A stretch of DNA of 64,000 nt, taken from the NCBI GenBank assembly GCA_020205615.1, contig CM035165.1, forward strand, positions 32,895,544-32,959,543. The letters are read 5' to 3'. How positions within the stretch are numbered: the stretch's first letter is position 1; every line of letters begins with the position of its first letter. The position numbers and the translations under genes were made by a program. Shown here one piece after another: positions 46,003 to 58,088 of the stretch. A model generated the notes under the pieces. The model did no database searches. It saw only the letters and a program-made list of their open reading frames with translations, and was not told the DNA's origin. Origin of the DNA: Panax quinquefolius (lineage: Eukaryota > Streptophyta > Magnoliopsida > Apiales > Araliaceae).

Positions 46003-46022
46003 TTGGCGCCGTCTGTGGGAAC
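46003..46022 (+). other. Primer binding site motif of a gypsy-type element
   Basis: TTGGCGCCGTCTGTGGGAAC is the well-known motif following the 5' LTR of many plant Ty3/gypsy elements of Athila/Tat type. It marks the preceding sequence as a 5' LTR. Confidence 0.75.
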
Positions 46023-46306
46023 ATTTTTATACTGTTATTTTTTAATCACCAATTACCGAGATATAATGAAGACGATGCAATTATTTGAAGTATTTTGATC
46101 TGGATCACATGCAGAACCATCACTAATTCAACTAAAGCTAAGTCTTTTGTCTCTTTCTTTATTATTTTTGGCGAGCATAAGCAGACATTCAAGTACTCCC
46201 CAGAATTCTTGATAGCCACCCAGTTGGACTTTGTGGCAGCCGCTTGCTGACTTCATCAAATTGCTTGTATTGTTTCTCTCTCCACCACGATTATCTAAAA
46301 CCGTCT

Positions 46307-46612
46307 ATGGCGTCCGGTTCGAATTCTCTGGTATGGTTCAGAAAAGGACTTCGAATCCACGACAACACGACACTCGAATACGCGGCAAAAGGCTGTAATT
46401 ATGTATACCCGATTTTCGTGATAGATCTACGGTACATGGAGCCGGACCTAATTGCCTTCTTCATTGGTTCGACTCGTGCTGGGTTGAACCGTATCCGTTT
46501 CTTGCTTGAGAGCCTCGTTGATCTTGACGCCAGTCTAAAAAAGCTCGGTTCGCATTTGTTGGTACTGAACGGGGAGCCCAGCGAGGTTTTAATTCATTGT
46601 TCGAGGGTATGA
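46307..46612 (+). pseudogene. UVR3: (6-4) photolyase N-terminal fragment (UVR3-like)
   Basis: About 100 residues match the start of the photolyase/cryptochrome N-terminal domain of plant (6-4) photolyases: SLVWFRKGLRIHDNTTLEYA, YVYPIFVIDLRYMEPD, SRAGLNRIRFLLESL variants, and LKKLGSHLLVLNGEPSEVL. The family uses light and FAD to repair (6-4) photoproducts in UV-damaged DNA. The frame runs to a stop at 46610-46612 just after CSR. The middle domain and the FAD-binding C-terminal region (over 400 residues) are not found in the following 17 kb, which are retroelements. AGG|GTATGA at 46606 could be a donor site, but CCCGAGG repeats starting there suggest an insertion junction. The ATG at 46307 is preferred because SLVWFRKGLR begins seven residues later, as in relatives. 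Confidence 0.85.
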
Positions 46613-47046
46613 ATCCCGAGGATATAAATCCCGAGGGTGCGGATAAAAATCCCACGAAGACTTTTTTAATACTCTCTTATAAATAAGTTCCTTATAAATA
46701 AGAGACTGGGGGGCAATTACAGTTCGTACTTTGTTGGACTTTTGGCGGCTCTCCCGTGACATTTGGGCAACAATCCACTTCGGGCAACAACAATCCTCTT
46801 CGAATAATTGCAGTTTGCCTCGGACTATATAACATCGGTCTCATCATATCTTCAGCTGTCTACATATGGGGATAAAAGGTCGAATGACGGTATAAGGTCG
46901 GGTAAACTTCCTTCGGGATGGACCATCGTCCTCCCGAAAGGATTACTTCCTTCGGGACGGATTAACGTCCTCTCGAACGGATTACTTCCTTCGGGACGGA
47001 CCAACGTCCTCTCGAACGGACAACTTCCTTTGGGACGGACCGACGT
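46607..47046 (+). repeat. Unclassified retroelement fragment with 39-bp tandem repeat
   Basis: After the photolyase break come repeated ATCCCGAGG phrases, a purine run ACTGGGGGGCAA near 46708 like a polypurine tract, and then 3.6 copies of a 39-bp unit starting CTTCCTTCGGGACGGA at 46907, 46946, 46985 and 47024. This resembles the end of an Athila/Tat-like gypsy element with its LTR start. It is cut at 47046 by the next element. Confidence 0.6.
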
Positions 47047-49646
47047 TGTGACGCCCCCAAAATAGGTATACAACACCCATTTCGAGTCGTCAAAATACAT
47101 GGTACAGAAACAACTACAACTTTATTAATACAACATAAAAACTATGAGTTTAAATACAAATATTGTCATCTAGACAATATCCACACTCAAATAAGTCCTC
47201 ATTACAATTATTGATACATTATTTTACAAAAATGGTGAGGACTACTAAAACGACTTTCTAGAACCTTCATTCCATACCCTGACTAGTACTCGCTACATTC
47301 TCGCATCCTGAGAAGAAAAATGGAACAAAAAGGAAAATTGTGAGCTCAACTAGCCCAGTAAAGAATATTATGACCAAGATAATATAGAACAAATTATCGT
47401 TAGTCTTCAATAGGAAAAAATCTAATAGAATACAATAGACAACAAGTTTTAAATCAATATTCGCAGCGAAAATAATAATTCATTAGAAGAGTTAAATAGA
47501 GAATAAAGTTTACTATCTTCTATATATGAATTTAAAAGTTCATCGACAATATTTTATCCCTGTAACATGAATCAACATATATACGGAATCAAATATTCAT
47601 CTTTTACACTACTGAGCCAAAGATATTCATTATTAGTCATGGTCACTGTTTATCTTTTTTTACTGGGACAAAAGATATTCATCAAAAATCATTCATCTTT
47701 GCACTACATGCCAAAGATATTCAATAATATCATCATTTAGGATTTGAGGGATGATGAAAAATATTTTAAAAAAAAGAATCCAAAGTGAAAAAAAATAATA
47801 AATATTAAGGATTTGTATTTCGATTATTTCATGTCCAAAAATACCTCATAAATAATCATAGTGGAATAAAATTCAAGAATGATCAAAACATGGATACAAT
47901 CAAAGCTAGTATCCATAATAGATATTTTGGACGAAAAAAAAAATTTAATTTTTACGTGAATAGTGTTGTATTCGTGAATAATTCGTAAATATCGTGAATA
48001 GTGCAAATTATCGTGAATAGTAACCCCACACAAAAAAGTTCCAAATTTGATAAAAAGTTCAAACCAATATTTGGCATAATGATATTGAAGAAAATAATAT
48101 CATTTAAGAAAAAATAACATCCACTTACCTCGAAAAGGCAGTACTTACATTTGGAATCTTTGGATATAGTCTTTGAAGGAACTTGCACTCAGTATAGCAA
48201 CACTCAAAGTCTTAAAATACTCACAAGAATAAACTCGATAATATAGAGAGAGAAGAGAAAAAACTTTAGTTTCTGGTGTGATTTTCAATTCTAACCTAAG
48301 CACCCTATTTATAGGAAAATACTTAGAACACCAAAGCAGAAAATTTAATAAATATTATTATTATTTTTCTAAAATCTCCTACGCACATCAGCTGAATTCA
48401 AACATCAACCACCCACTCAAAAAAGTAAGAAAAACGTTTTTCATAAATAAAATATTTAAAACTTCCAAAAATCAATTATTTCGGAACTTCAGAACTTCAA
48501 TAATTCATAATAAATAGCCCTTTCATCAGAAAAATTCGAACCTCGTGTCCTTTCCATAGGAAATTCCATTATCTACAACTTTACAGAAGAAAGTTTTTCC
48601 AAATTCCAAACAAAAATTGACCGAAATCCACAAACGGGCGATTCTATAGGCTATAATCAAACTTCAGTCAAGAAATGGGCCCACATACATGTTTAACATG
48701 TTTTAAACAACTTTTGTAACAAAAATACTCTTCCTCCTCATATACTCATATATCCCACATTCATTGTAAAAATATCATCATTATATTATAATAATATAAT
48801 AAAATATTATTTTATCAGAAAAGATAAAATATCGATTTTCAACAATTGTCACTTTAAAAATTTTCTCCATCTATATCCACATAAAATGAATATTTTCCTC
48901 ATCATATAAATCAATAATTAATTATTCACAAATAATATTACCGAATCACAATCTTGACCCAACCAGGTTTCCCGAAAGAGGGGGCTTTCGATAAGGATTT
49001 CTCCTTCTTGTGCATGATTAGGTGACCAAACCTCTCCTTAGACAAAACTTTCTAGACATTGCCAATAATGTTATCTAATAATATTATTCAGATAATTTGA
49101 ATTATTTCTCCGATAATGAAAAATACTGTGTTGTGATAATTATTAAAACAACAGTAATATAAAATATCAACGTAGCAATTATTGAATCAATGAAATAAAA
49201 TATTAAACAGTAATTATTGCAAAAATTATTGAGTAGTGCCTTCTTACGTAAGAATCAATAATTGGTGCAATCTGGTATCTTCTTTGTCTGCAACAACGCG
49301 TATTCTTGTGTTTTAACCATAGCGTATTCCAACGATATTAATTGGTAACAAACTACTGGCAGTTATTTATAAACAACTTATACTTGTCATTTTCTTCATC
49401 CAATCGCTTTCCGTTATGGGGCCCACACAAGGCTGCGCCGTCGTACGAATATTCCCCGACAGTAAGAATATTCCACAACCAAACGAATATTCTCCGATAA
49501 AAATGAATATTTTATAACCACTTGCTTATTTAAAATATTTGCGCATTTTACCCATAACTAACCACATTAATCAAATCAACCCTTACTATTTCAAAATAAT
49601 AAATAGAGGAAATTTAATTTTATTTATAATAAGTTGGGGTCTTACA
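47047..49646 (-). repeat. 3' LTR of the second minus-strand gypsy element
   Basis: Read on the minus strand it starts TGTAAGACCCC at 49646 and ends GGGGGCGTCACA at 47047, 2.6 kb in all. It is preceded on the left by GACGT, a possible target duplication whose partner is lost. Hairpin copies lie near 47600-47730. Confidence 0.92.
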
Positions 49647-49666
49647 ACCTCCCCTCCTTATGAAAT

Positions 49667-51193
49667 TTAGTCCTCGAAATTGACATACGTACCTGGTGTT
49701 TCGAAAAGATGAGGATACCTCGCTTTTATTTCCGTTTCCAACTCCCAGGTTATTTCCTCAATAACATGGTTTCTCCATAAAACTTTAACTTGTGGTATGA
49801 CCTTTGTGCGTAGGACATGCTCCTTCCTATCCAAGATCTTGACAGGTACCTCTTCGTATGTTAAGTCTTCGGCTATTTTGTCCGGTTCTAACTCAATAAC
49901 GTGGTTTGGGTCTTTCACATATTTACGTAGCACAAATATATGAAAAACATTATGAACACGAGACATACTTGGAGGTAACGCGAGTCTATAGGCCACATTT
50001 CCTACTCGGTCAAGAATTTGAAATGGACCAATAAATCGTGGATTGAGCTTTTCTCTCTTCCCAAATCTTGTAACTCCTTTCCATGGAGCAACACTTGATA
50101 ATACATGATCCCCGATACTAAATTCCACGTCCTTTCGATGAAGATCCGCATAACTCTTTTATCGATCCTGTGTGCGGTTTGTATACGTTGTCGAATCATT
50201 TGGATCTTTTTTGTGATCATATACGTACCAACTCGGGTCCCCAACAATGTTGCTTCACCCACCTCATCCCAACATATTGGAAGCGACACTTTTGTCCATA
50301 CAATGCTTGAATGGAGCCACACCTATACTTGCACGATAAGCTGTTGTTGTAGGAGAATTCCACCAATGGTAAATACTTATCCCAACTGCCTTTGAAGTCT
50401 AGGACCACGATTCTTAATAGATCTTCAAGAGTTTGAATAGTCCTCTCTGATTGCCCATCCGTTTGAGGATGGTATGCCAAACCGAAAAAGTAATCCGTGC
50501 CCATAGCTTTTTGCAAGCTAACCCAAAAATCTTGAAGTGAATCTTGGGTCACGATCCAAAACTATGGATCTTGGCATGCCATGCAACCTCACAATCTCAT
50601 TCACGTACATACTAGCAAGGCGTTCAAGGAATAAGTCTCCGTGTCGGCAAGAAATGAGCGGACTTGGTTAATCTATCAACAATAACCCAAATAACATTTA
50701 TGCCTTGAGAAACCGTGGGAAAGACCATGTAACGAAATCCATGGTAATGTGTTCCCACTTCTATTTGAATCTCAAGTGGTTGCAATGGACCCTTTGGCAC
50801 TTGATGCTCCGCCTTTACACGTTGACAAGTTAAACACCTCGAGATAAACTTTGCAATCTCTCTCTTCATATTGTTCCACCAAAATGTATGTCGAAGATCA
50901 CGATACATTTTGGTACTTCCAGGATGGATTACAAACGATGTATTATATGCCTCCATCATGATCTTGTACTTCAAATTAGAATCGTTAGGAACACAAAGTT
51001 TGGAGTGAACTCGAAGTATTCCTTCTTCATCGATTCTTGCTTCTAGAATAGGACATTCTTGCACTTTCTTCTTTATACGCATCAGCTCCGGGTCTGTGGA
51101 TTGAGTAACTTTAACTTTTTCGATTAAAGTTGGTTCTATACGTATACTTGACATTATTGTATGGGTCCCCAGAGTCTTGAATTCTATCTTCAT
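49667..51193 (-). pseudogene. Gypsy integrase, frameshifted
   Basis: The minus strand encodes nearly all of a chromovirus integrase in three main frames. The zinc-binding part has IHPGSTKMYRDLRHTFWW and CLTCQRVKAEHQ (51193-50624). The catalytic core has [12 protein letters not shown], then [19 protein letters not shown] (50552-50217). The C-terminus carries NPRFIGPFQILDRVGNVAYR and VKVLWRNHVIEEITWELETE and ends at 49667 (50128-49667). A gap near 50560-50620 breaks the region of the second catalytic aspartate. It ends just before the polypurine tract and LTR, as expected. Confidence 0.88.
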
Positions 51194-51284
51194 CTTTTAT
51201 AAATCACACAAAATAGGCCTTTGTGTTAACAACATCGCACTCGTTCCCGCATATGATCTTCTACTCAACGTGTCAGCTACCACG

Positions 51285-52460
51285 TTAAACTTTTCGAGAT
51301 GGTATTGAATGGTGTGGTCGTAGTCTTTCAACATTTCGAGCCAGCGTCGTTTTGCACATGTTGAGTTCCTTTTGGGTGAAGAAATATTTGAAGGCTTTTA
51401 TGGTGCGAATATATCTCCACTTTCTCCCATATAGATAGTGCCTCCAAATCTTTAGCGCGGCAACGATCACTTGACTCTAGATCATGAGTAGGATAATTCC
51501 TCTCATATTCTTTAAGTTGTCGCGAGGCATAGGCTATGACTTTCCCACATTGCATGAGAACACATCCTAACCCTTTGCCTGAAGCATCGCTGTAGATAAC
51601 AAATCCATCCGAACCAGATGGTATTGTCAAAATAGGTGCCGAAATGAGTCTCCTCTTGAGATCTTGGAAACTCTTCTCGTATTCCTCGCTCCATACAAAT
51701 TTTGTATCTTTACGAGTCAGCTGAGTTAATGGAGTAGTGATTCGAGAAAATCCTTCCACAAATCTCCGATAATAACCAGCTAAGCCCAAAAACTACGTCT
51801 TGATCACCGACTTGGTTGCTCCCCAACTTTGTATTGCTTGATCTTCGTCGGATCAACGGATACTCCATGTTTTGACACCACGTGCCCAAGAAATGCTACT
51901 TCCTCAAGCGAACTTCGCATTTCTTCAATTTGGCATATAGTTGGTTTTCACGAAGTCTTTGGAGTACCGACTTCAAATGGTGCTCATGATCTTCACGGCT
52001 TTTGGAATATATGAAGATGTCATCAATAAAGACAACAACGAACTGATCCAAATAATCCTTGAATAATCGGTTCATCATATCCATGAAAGCCGCAGGAGCA
52101 TTAGTCAATCCAAAAGACATGACTAGGAATTCATAATGCCGTCTCCAGGAGTTAAAAGGCGATCTTGAATATCCTCGATTTTAACCTTGGTGATGATATC
52201 CGAAGCGAAGATCGATTTTTGAAAAGAATTGTGCTCCTTGCAACTGGTCAAACAAGTCATCAAAAAGAGGTAGCGGATACCTATTCTTGATGGTAACATG
52301 GTTCAATTCCCGGTAATCAATACAAAGTCGCATACTCCCATCTTTCTTCTTTACGAATAAAACAGGAGCACCCCAAGGAGATGTACTAGGACGAATGAAA
52401 TCGATGTCCAACAACTCCTGTAGTTGGACCTTCAACTCCTGAAGTTCAATAGGAGCCATT
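51285..52460 (-). pseudogene. Gypsy reverse transcriptase and RNase H, frameshifted
   Basis: RT starts in 52459-52181 with [40 protein letters not shown] and [13 protein letters not shown]. It continues in 52120-51896 with [12 protein letters not shown] and [20 protein letters not shown]. RNase H follows in 51789-51328 with [20 protein letters not shown] and [16 protein letters not shown]. The FIDD aspartates and the RNase H aspartate are present. Frames change near 52150, 51850 and 51500. This copy is better preserved than the one at 14480-15720. Confidence 0.9.
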
Positions 52461-52627
52461 CGATATAGCGTTTTAGAAATGGGCTTTGTGCCGGGTTCAA
52501 GATCAATAAAGAATTCAACTTCACGTTACGGGGGTAGGCCAGGAAGTTCTTGAAAATCGTCGGAAAGTCGATAACAACGGGAATATTATTCAAATCGGCG
52601 TGTCTTTATTCAAATCCATAACATGGG

Positions 52628-52900
52628 CTAAGAAAGCTTGACATCCTTTTTTAATAAGCGAATAACTTTATGACTTGATATGACGGTGATTGATTTTAAT
52701 GGTTTAGTTGCTTGAATTCGAACAACAGGTTGATTAGGAATATGAAAACTAACAACCTTACGAAAACAATCAATTTTGGCATGATGAGTAGTTAACCAAT
52801 CAATCCCTAAAATCACGTCAAATGCAAATATCTTTAAAGAGATAAGGTCAGCGAGTAAGGTGATGGTGCCAACTTGGATCAAACAAGATTTATAAGCGAT
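52628..52900 (-). pseudogene. Gypsy aspartic protease region
   Basis: It contains ISLKIFAFDVILGIDWLTTH and FHIPNQPVVRI, the standard C-terminal half of a gypsy protease and its link toward RT. The upstream DTGA-type active site is not clearly readable. The protease would process the polyprotein. Confidence 0.75.
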
Positions 52901-52969
52901 GGATGTGATGAAAGTTTCTCTAACGGAGTCTCCACGAGATAAATCAAAGTCTAATTTCTTGAATCAAGT

Positions 52970-54300
52970 TTAAGCGTTGAGTACAAGCGGGAGAAATAAA
53001 TGAATGGGTATAGGGTATCTAGTAAAATTATAAACTTCGCATGAATTTATGATTAGCTTACCGTGATCACCTCGTTTGGGTTCCTCGCGTGTTGACCCGA
53101 TCCACGACAAACGCTCTTCCGAGAACCGTTGACTTTGACTTTTACGGGAATGACCTTTTGAGTCACCATCCCCGCTTGGACTTGGTTTCGATACTGATCT
53201 GAATCTCGGCGATATGTCCTTCCTTTCCATAATTATAACATACCTTAAAGCTGTTGTGGGCGGTTTGGTGATATATCCTTCTTTTTACACTTATAGCATA
53301 TGACCGGTGGTCGTTCTCCTCCCTTGGAACCGATTCTTCTTTGGTCTTTGGCGTCTTCGATATATAGTCATTGTTGAATCTCCTCTTTTAAAATCTCCTC
53401 CCAACTCGCTTCTTTTATTCTCATGGCCACGATTACCACGGAGTGGTTCTTGGCTCTTGTCCGTATTTTTCTTTCTCCGTTTGGTTATCGTTGTTACGAT
53501 GGCTGCATCATCTTTGGTATGATCCGGTTGTGGTCCCTCGATTGGCCGTACTTTCGTTATCTCGCTCTAATAATTGAGCCTGTTGACAACATCTGAATAG
53601 AGAAAATTTATTAGAAATGAGATATTGGCGTATCTTGGGTTTTGAACCTCTCATAAACATCCGCGTCATCGTTCCTCATTCTCCACCAAATGAGGTGTAA
53701 ACACAGGATAACTCTGCGAACTTTGCCTCGTCTTTGGGACACCGTCATGTTGTTTTATTCCAATCTAATAAACTCTACCTCCTTCATATAGCCGAACACT
53801 TTCGGAAAAGTATTTGTCATTGAACGATTCTGAAATGTCTCCCCAACATCTTTGGCGGCGGATGGATGGAGTGCGCTTCACGATTCCCACTAGTAATCTG
53901 CCTCATTACGGTACATAAAAGTGGCGAATGGAACTTTTTGTTCCTCCGTGCATCCCAAGACATTGAATATCTTGGTAATTTGCTTGACCCACGTCTCCGC
54001 CTTAATCGAATTCGGCTTTCCCGAATTACAGTGGTCCCAACTCTTTGAATCGCTTGGGCGCGTGACCAATCAAGTATGTCGTTATTGTTGTTTCTACCTG
54101 CATTTTGAACATGAATCTCCTTCGTCTGGTTTTGCATGAATCGCAAAAAGCTTCTAAACATCTCATTGTTCATCGTCTGCTCAGTGGTGTTGTTTCTTTC
54201 TTTGAGGAACATTGCCACTGTGTTGCGTTCTCCTCATTGGTGAGCAAAGGTGTCTCCACGGTCTCATTTACTCCACTGTTAACATTCTCAGTCGACATTC
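52970..54300 (-). pseudogene. Gypsy gag with zinc knuckle, frameshifted
   Basis: The N-terminal part, with MFRSFLRFMQNQ, is within 54218-53817. A zinc knuckle can be read near 53245-53215 (CYNYGKEGHI, the second Cys changed). Pieces of gag match the element at 16430-17535. Frame breaks are frequent. Confidence 0.7.
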
Positions 54301-54468
54301 TCAAATACTTCCATAAAACAAGGGTTAATTTAACAAATTAACAAATCACATAATATCCCTATATTATAACCGACCAACAAATAAGCTTAGGTAGGACACA
54401 CTAGCGAAGGATTTACTCGTCTCTCCCCTCCTAGTTCTATTCCCCGATCTCACAGAGATCATATCCTA

Positions 54469-54484
54469 AGCTACGATACCAACC
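54469..54484 (-). other. Primer binding site of the second gypsy element
   Basis: On the minus strand, GGTTGGTATCGTAGCT follows the LTR end. It resembles TTGGTATCAGAGCT with small changes and is placed as in the sister elements. Confidence 0.65.
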
Positions 54485-55810
54485 GTGGCGCCCCCAAAAT
54501 AGGTATCAACACCCATTCTAAGTCGTCAAAATACATGGTACAGAAACAACTACAACTTTATTAATACAACATAAAAATTGTGAGTATAAATACAAATATT
54601 TTCATCTACACAATATCCACACTCAAATAAGTTCTCATTACAATTATTGATACATTATTTTACAAAAATGGTGAGGACTACTAAAATAACTTTCTAGAAC
54701 CTTCATTCCATACCCCGACTAGTACTCGCTACATTCTCGTCTCCTTAGAAGAAAAATGGAACAAAAAGAAAAAGAGTGAGCTCAACTAGCCCAGTAAAGA
54801 ATATTATGACCAAGATAATATAGAACAAATTATCGTTAGTCTTCAACAGGGAAAAATCTAATAGAATACAATAGACAACAAGTTTTAAATCAATATTCGC
54901 AGCGGAAATAATAATTCATTAGAAGAGTTAAATAGAGAATAAAGTCTACTATCTTCTATTTATGAATTTAAAAGTCCATCGACAATATTTTATCCCTGTA
55001 ACATGAATCAACATATATACGGAATCAAATATTCATCTTTGCACTACGAGGCGAAGATATTCATCGATTAATCATGTTCATCTAAACACTGTTCATCTTT
55101 GCACTCTGGGCCAAAGATATTCATCAAAAAATCATTCATCTTTGGACTATATGCGAAAGATATTCAATAATATCATCATTTAGGATTGAGGATGAAAAAA
55201 ATATTTTAAAGAAAAGCGAATCCGATTGAAACAAAAGAATAAATATTAAGGATTAAGTATTTCAACTATTTCATGTCCAAAAATACCTCATAAATAATCA
55301 TAGTGGAGTAAAATTCAAGAATGATCAAAACATGGATACAATCAAGCTAGTATCCATAATAGATATTTTGACGAAAAATGAAAATTTAATTTTTACGTGA
55401 ATAGTGTAAATATTCGTGAATAAATAGTCTTGAATATATTATATCGTGAATAAGAACCCCAAACACAAAAAGTTCTAAATTTGATAAAAAGTTTAAACCA
55501 ATATTTCGGCATAATGATATTGAAGAAAATAATATCATTTAAGAAGAAAATAACATTCCTTACCTCGAAAAGACAATACTTCTGACAGGAATACTGGATA
55601 TAGTGCTGAAGGGAACTTGCACCGTATAGCAACACTCAAAGTCTTAAAATACTCACAAGAATACGCTCGATAATATAGAGAGAGAAATCTTTAGTTTCTG
55701 GTGTGATTTTCAATTCTAACCTAAACACCCTATTTATAGGAAAATGCTTAGAACACCAAAGCAGAAAATTTAATAAAATATTAATATATATTTATATGAC
55801 CAATTGATGA
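54485..55810 (-). repeat. 5' LTR of the second gypsy element, truncated
   Basis: It aligns with 47047 to about 48360 and then stops within AAATATTAATATATATTTAT. The missing half of the LTR is replaced by the LTR of a different subfamily starting at about 55825. About 15-20 bp of unmatched sequence sit at the junction. Confidence 0.82.
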
Positions 55811-56594
55811 ATATCATTTATATCCACATCAAATAAATATTTCCTTATCATATAAATTAATAATTAATTATTCATAAATAATATTACAGAATCACAATAA
55901 TGACAACCAGGCAGTTCCCAGGAAAGAGGGGGCTTTCCGATAAGGATTTCTCCTTACTGGTGCGTAATTAGGTGACCAAACCTCTCCTTGACAGAACTTT
56001 CTAGACATTGCCAATAATGCTATCTCATAATATTATTCAAATAATATGAATTATTGATCTGATAATGGGAAATACTGTGCAGTGATAATTATTGAACAAC
56101 AATAAGATAAAATATCAACGAAACAATTATTGAACCAATAAAATTAAATATTGAACAGTAATTACTGTAACAATTATTGAGTAGTGCCTTCTTACGTAAG
56201 GATCAATAATTCAACAATACTATGCAAAATCGTGTGCTACTGTGCAACCACGCGTATTACTGTATTTTAACCACCGGGTATTCCAACAGTGTTAACGGTA
56301 ACGATTACGCCGTTTATTTATAAAAACTCAATTTTGTCGTTTTCTTCATCAGACAGTTATTCTGTTATGGGGCCCACAAATGGTCATTGCTACTGTGTGT
56401 AATTTAATATTCCCGATAGAAAGAATATTCCACGACCAAACGAATATTCCCCGACAAAAATAAATATTTTATAACCACTTGCTTATTTTGAAAAAATTTC
56501 ATATAGCACCCTTAACTTTAACTTTTTATCAATTTAACCATTTACTGAATAGAAAAATTGAATACTTTTATTTCATAAAATTCGGGGTCTTACA
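55811..56594 (-). repeat. Partial LTR of a third minus-strand gypsy element
   Basis: It closely matches 61170-61964, including CAGTTCCCAGGAAAGAGGGG and the end TTCGGGGTCTTACA. It is the head of an LTR in minus orientation. Its tail was lost in the junction with the neighbouring LTR. Confidence 0.82.
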
Positions 56595-56927
56595 ATCTCC
56601 TCTCCTTATGAAATTTCGTCCCCGAAATTTACGTACCTGGTATTTCAAAGAGTTGAGAATACCTTGCTTTCATTTCAGATTCCATCTTCCCTGTCATCAT
56701 GATTTCTCCATTGCTCATCTCCTGTATTTCAGATATCATTCTAGAATGCAGCTTCAAAACAAGGGTTAATTGAACAAATTAACATATCACATAATATCCC
56801 GATATTATGGCTGACCAACAAATAAGCTTAGATAGGACACACTAGCGAAGGATTTACTCATCTCTCCCCTCCTAGTTCTATTCCCCGATCTCCGCCAGAG
56901 ATCATATCTCTAAGCTCTGATACCAAC
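56595..56927 (-). pseudogene. Collapsed internal region of the third gypsy element
   Basis: Only about 330 bp remain between LTRs: the polypurine tract (reverse of CTCCTCTCCTTATG), the last integrase codons (readable as YSQLFEIPGTYVNF), a short AT-rich remnant, the leader, and an exact primer site at 56912-56927 (TTGGTATCAGAGCTT on the minus strand). Gag-pol was lost by internal deletion. Confidence 0.75.
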
Positions 56928-57014
56928 TGTGACAACCCCAAAATAGGTCCATTCCATCCAACCCATTCTGAGTCGCCAAATACATGGTACAGAAAACAAC
57001 TACAACTTTATTAC
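56928..57014 (-). repeat. First 87 bp of the 5' LTR of the third element, truncated
   Basis: TGTGACAACCCCAAAATAGG matches the start of the long LTR at 58089. Similarity ends after CAACTTTATTA, where plus-strand gypsy coding sequence begins. Confidence 0.8.
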
Positions 57015-58088
57015 CTGTCGATCTTATCTCTTTGAAAATACTTGCATTTGATGTGATTTTTGGAAACGATTGGTTAACTACTCGTCATGCTTTTCGTAAG
57101 GTTGTTAGCTTTCATACTCCTAACTAACCTGTTATGCGAATTCAAAGTAACCAAACCACTAAAATCAATCATTGTCATATCCAGCCATAAGTAAAGAGTC
57201 CGATCATTTCGTTGTTGACTTCCTTGTGTGGAATGCACCGAAGCCAGACTTTCTGTAGGCGACATCGTGAATGAAGATGGAAAGTTGATAGGTATCAATG
57301 TGACGTACTATCCAAGTCTTGGATGAGGGTCACAATTTTGAATGATATTTCTATCGTTAATAAATTTCCTGACGTATTCATGAAGACTTCCTAGCCTACC
57401 CCTAGTGCGTAAAATCAAATTTTGTATTAACCCCAGTACAAAATCCATTTCTTAAACCCTCAAATATTTCTTCAACTAAAATGAACGTAACATGTGCCAA
57501 AGACGTTGACTCAAGCTGTTGAAGATTACGATCGTACCATTCAATACCATCATAAGAAAAGCGAACGTGGTAGCTGACGCGTTGAGTAGAAGATCGTATG
57601 CGTTTACGAGTGCGATGCTGTTAACATAAAGACCCATTTCGTACGACTTACAAATGATGAAGATGGAGTTAAAGACTCTAGGAACCCGCGTGAAGATAAC
57701 GAATATACGATTAGAATCGACTTTAATAGATAAAGTTAAAGCCGCTCAAGCTACATGCTCAGAACTGATGAATGTGAAGAAGAAGGTTCAAGAAGGCGTT
57801 ATTCTAGAAGCAAGAATCGACGAAGAGAGGAAATCTCAACCCTCGATTTAATTGGCCCATTTGAAATCCTCGATCGAGTAGCAAATGTGGCTTATAGACT
57901 CGTTTTACCGTCAAGTATGTCGCGTGTTCATAACGTTTTTAACGTATCGATGTTACGTAAATATGTGGACAACCCGAACCACATTATTAATTTAGAACCG
58001 GACGAGATAGCAGATGATTTAACGTATGAGAAGATACGTGTTAAAATCTTGGATAAGAAGGATTATATTCGACACTCAAAGGTTATAC
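57015..58088 (+). pseudogene. Plus-strand gypsy element reduced by internal deletions
   Basis: Three blocks of gag-pol are fused. The first is a protease piece (ISLKILAFDVIFGNDWLTTR at 57020-57110). The second is an RNase H end near 57515-57610 (YHHKKANVVADALSRRSYA). The third, from 57650, is an integrase N-terminus joined directly to the C-terminus at about 57840 (IGPFEILDRVANVAYR, HNVFNVSMLRKYV). RT and the integrase catalytic core are gone. The frame is then split by a solo LTR at 58089 and resumes at 61970. Confidence 0.85.

Noticed and set aside
46244..46306. N-terminal extension of the photolyase from 46244
   Set aside because: The frame there begins with TTG, not ATG. The first ATG in frame is 46307, close to the conserved start of the domain.
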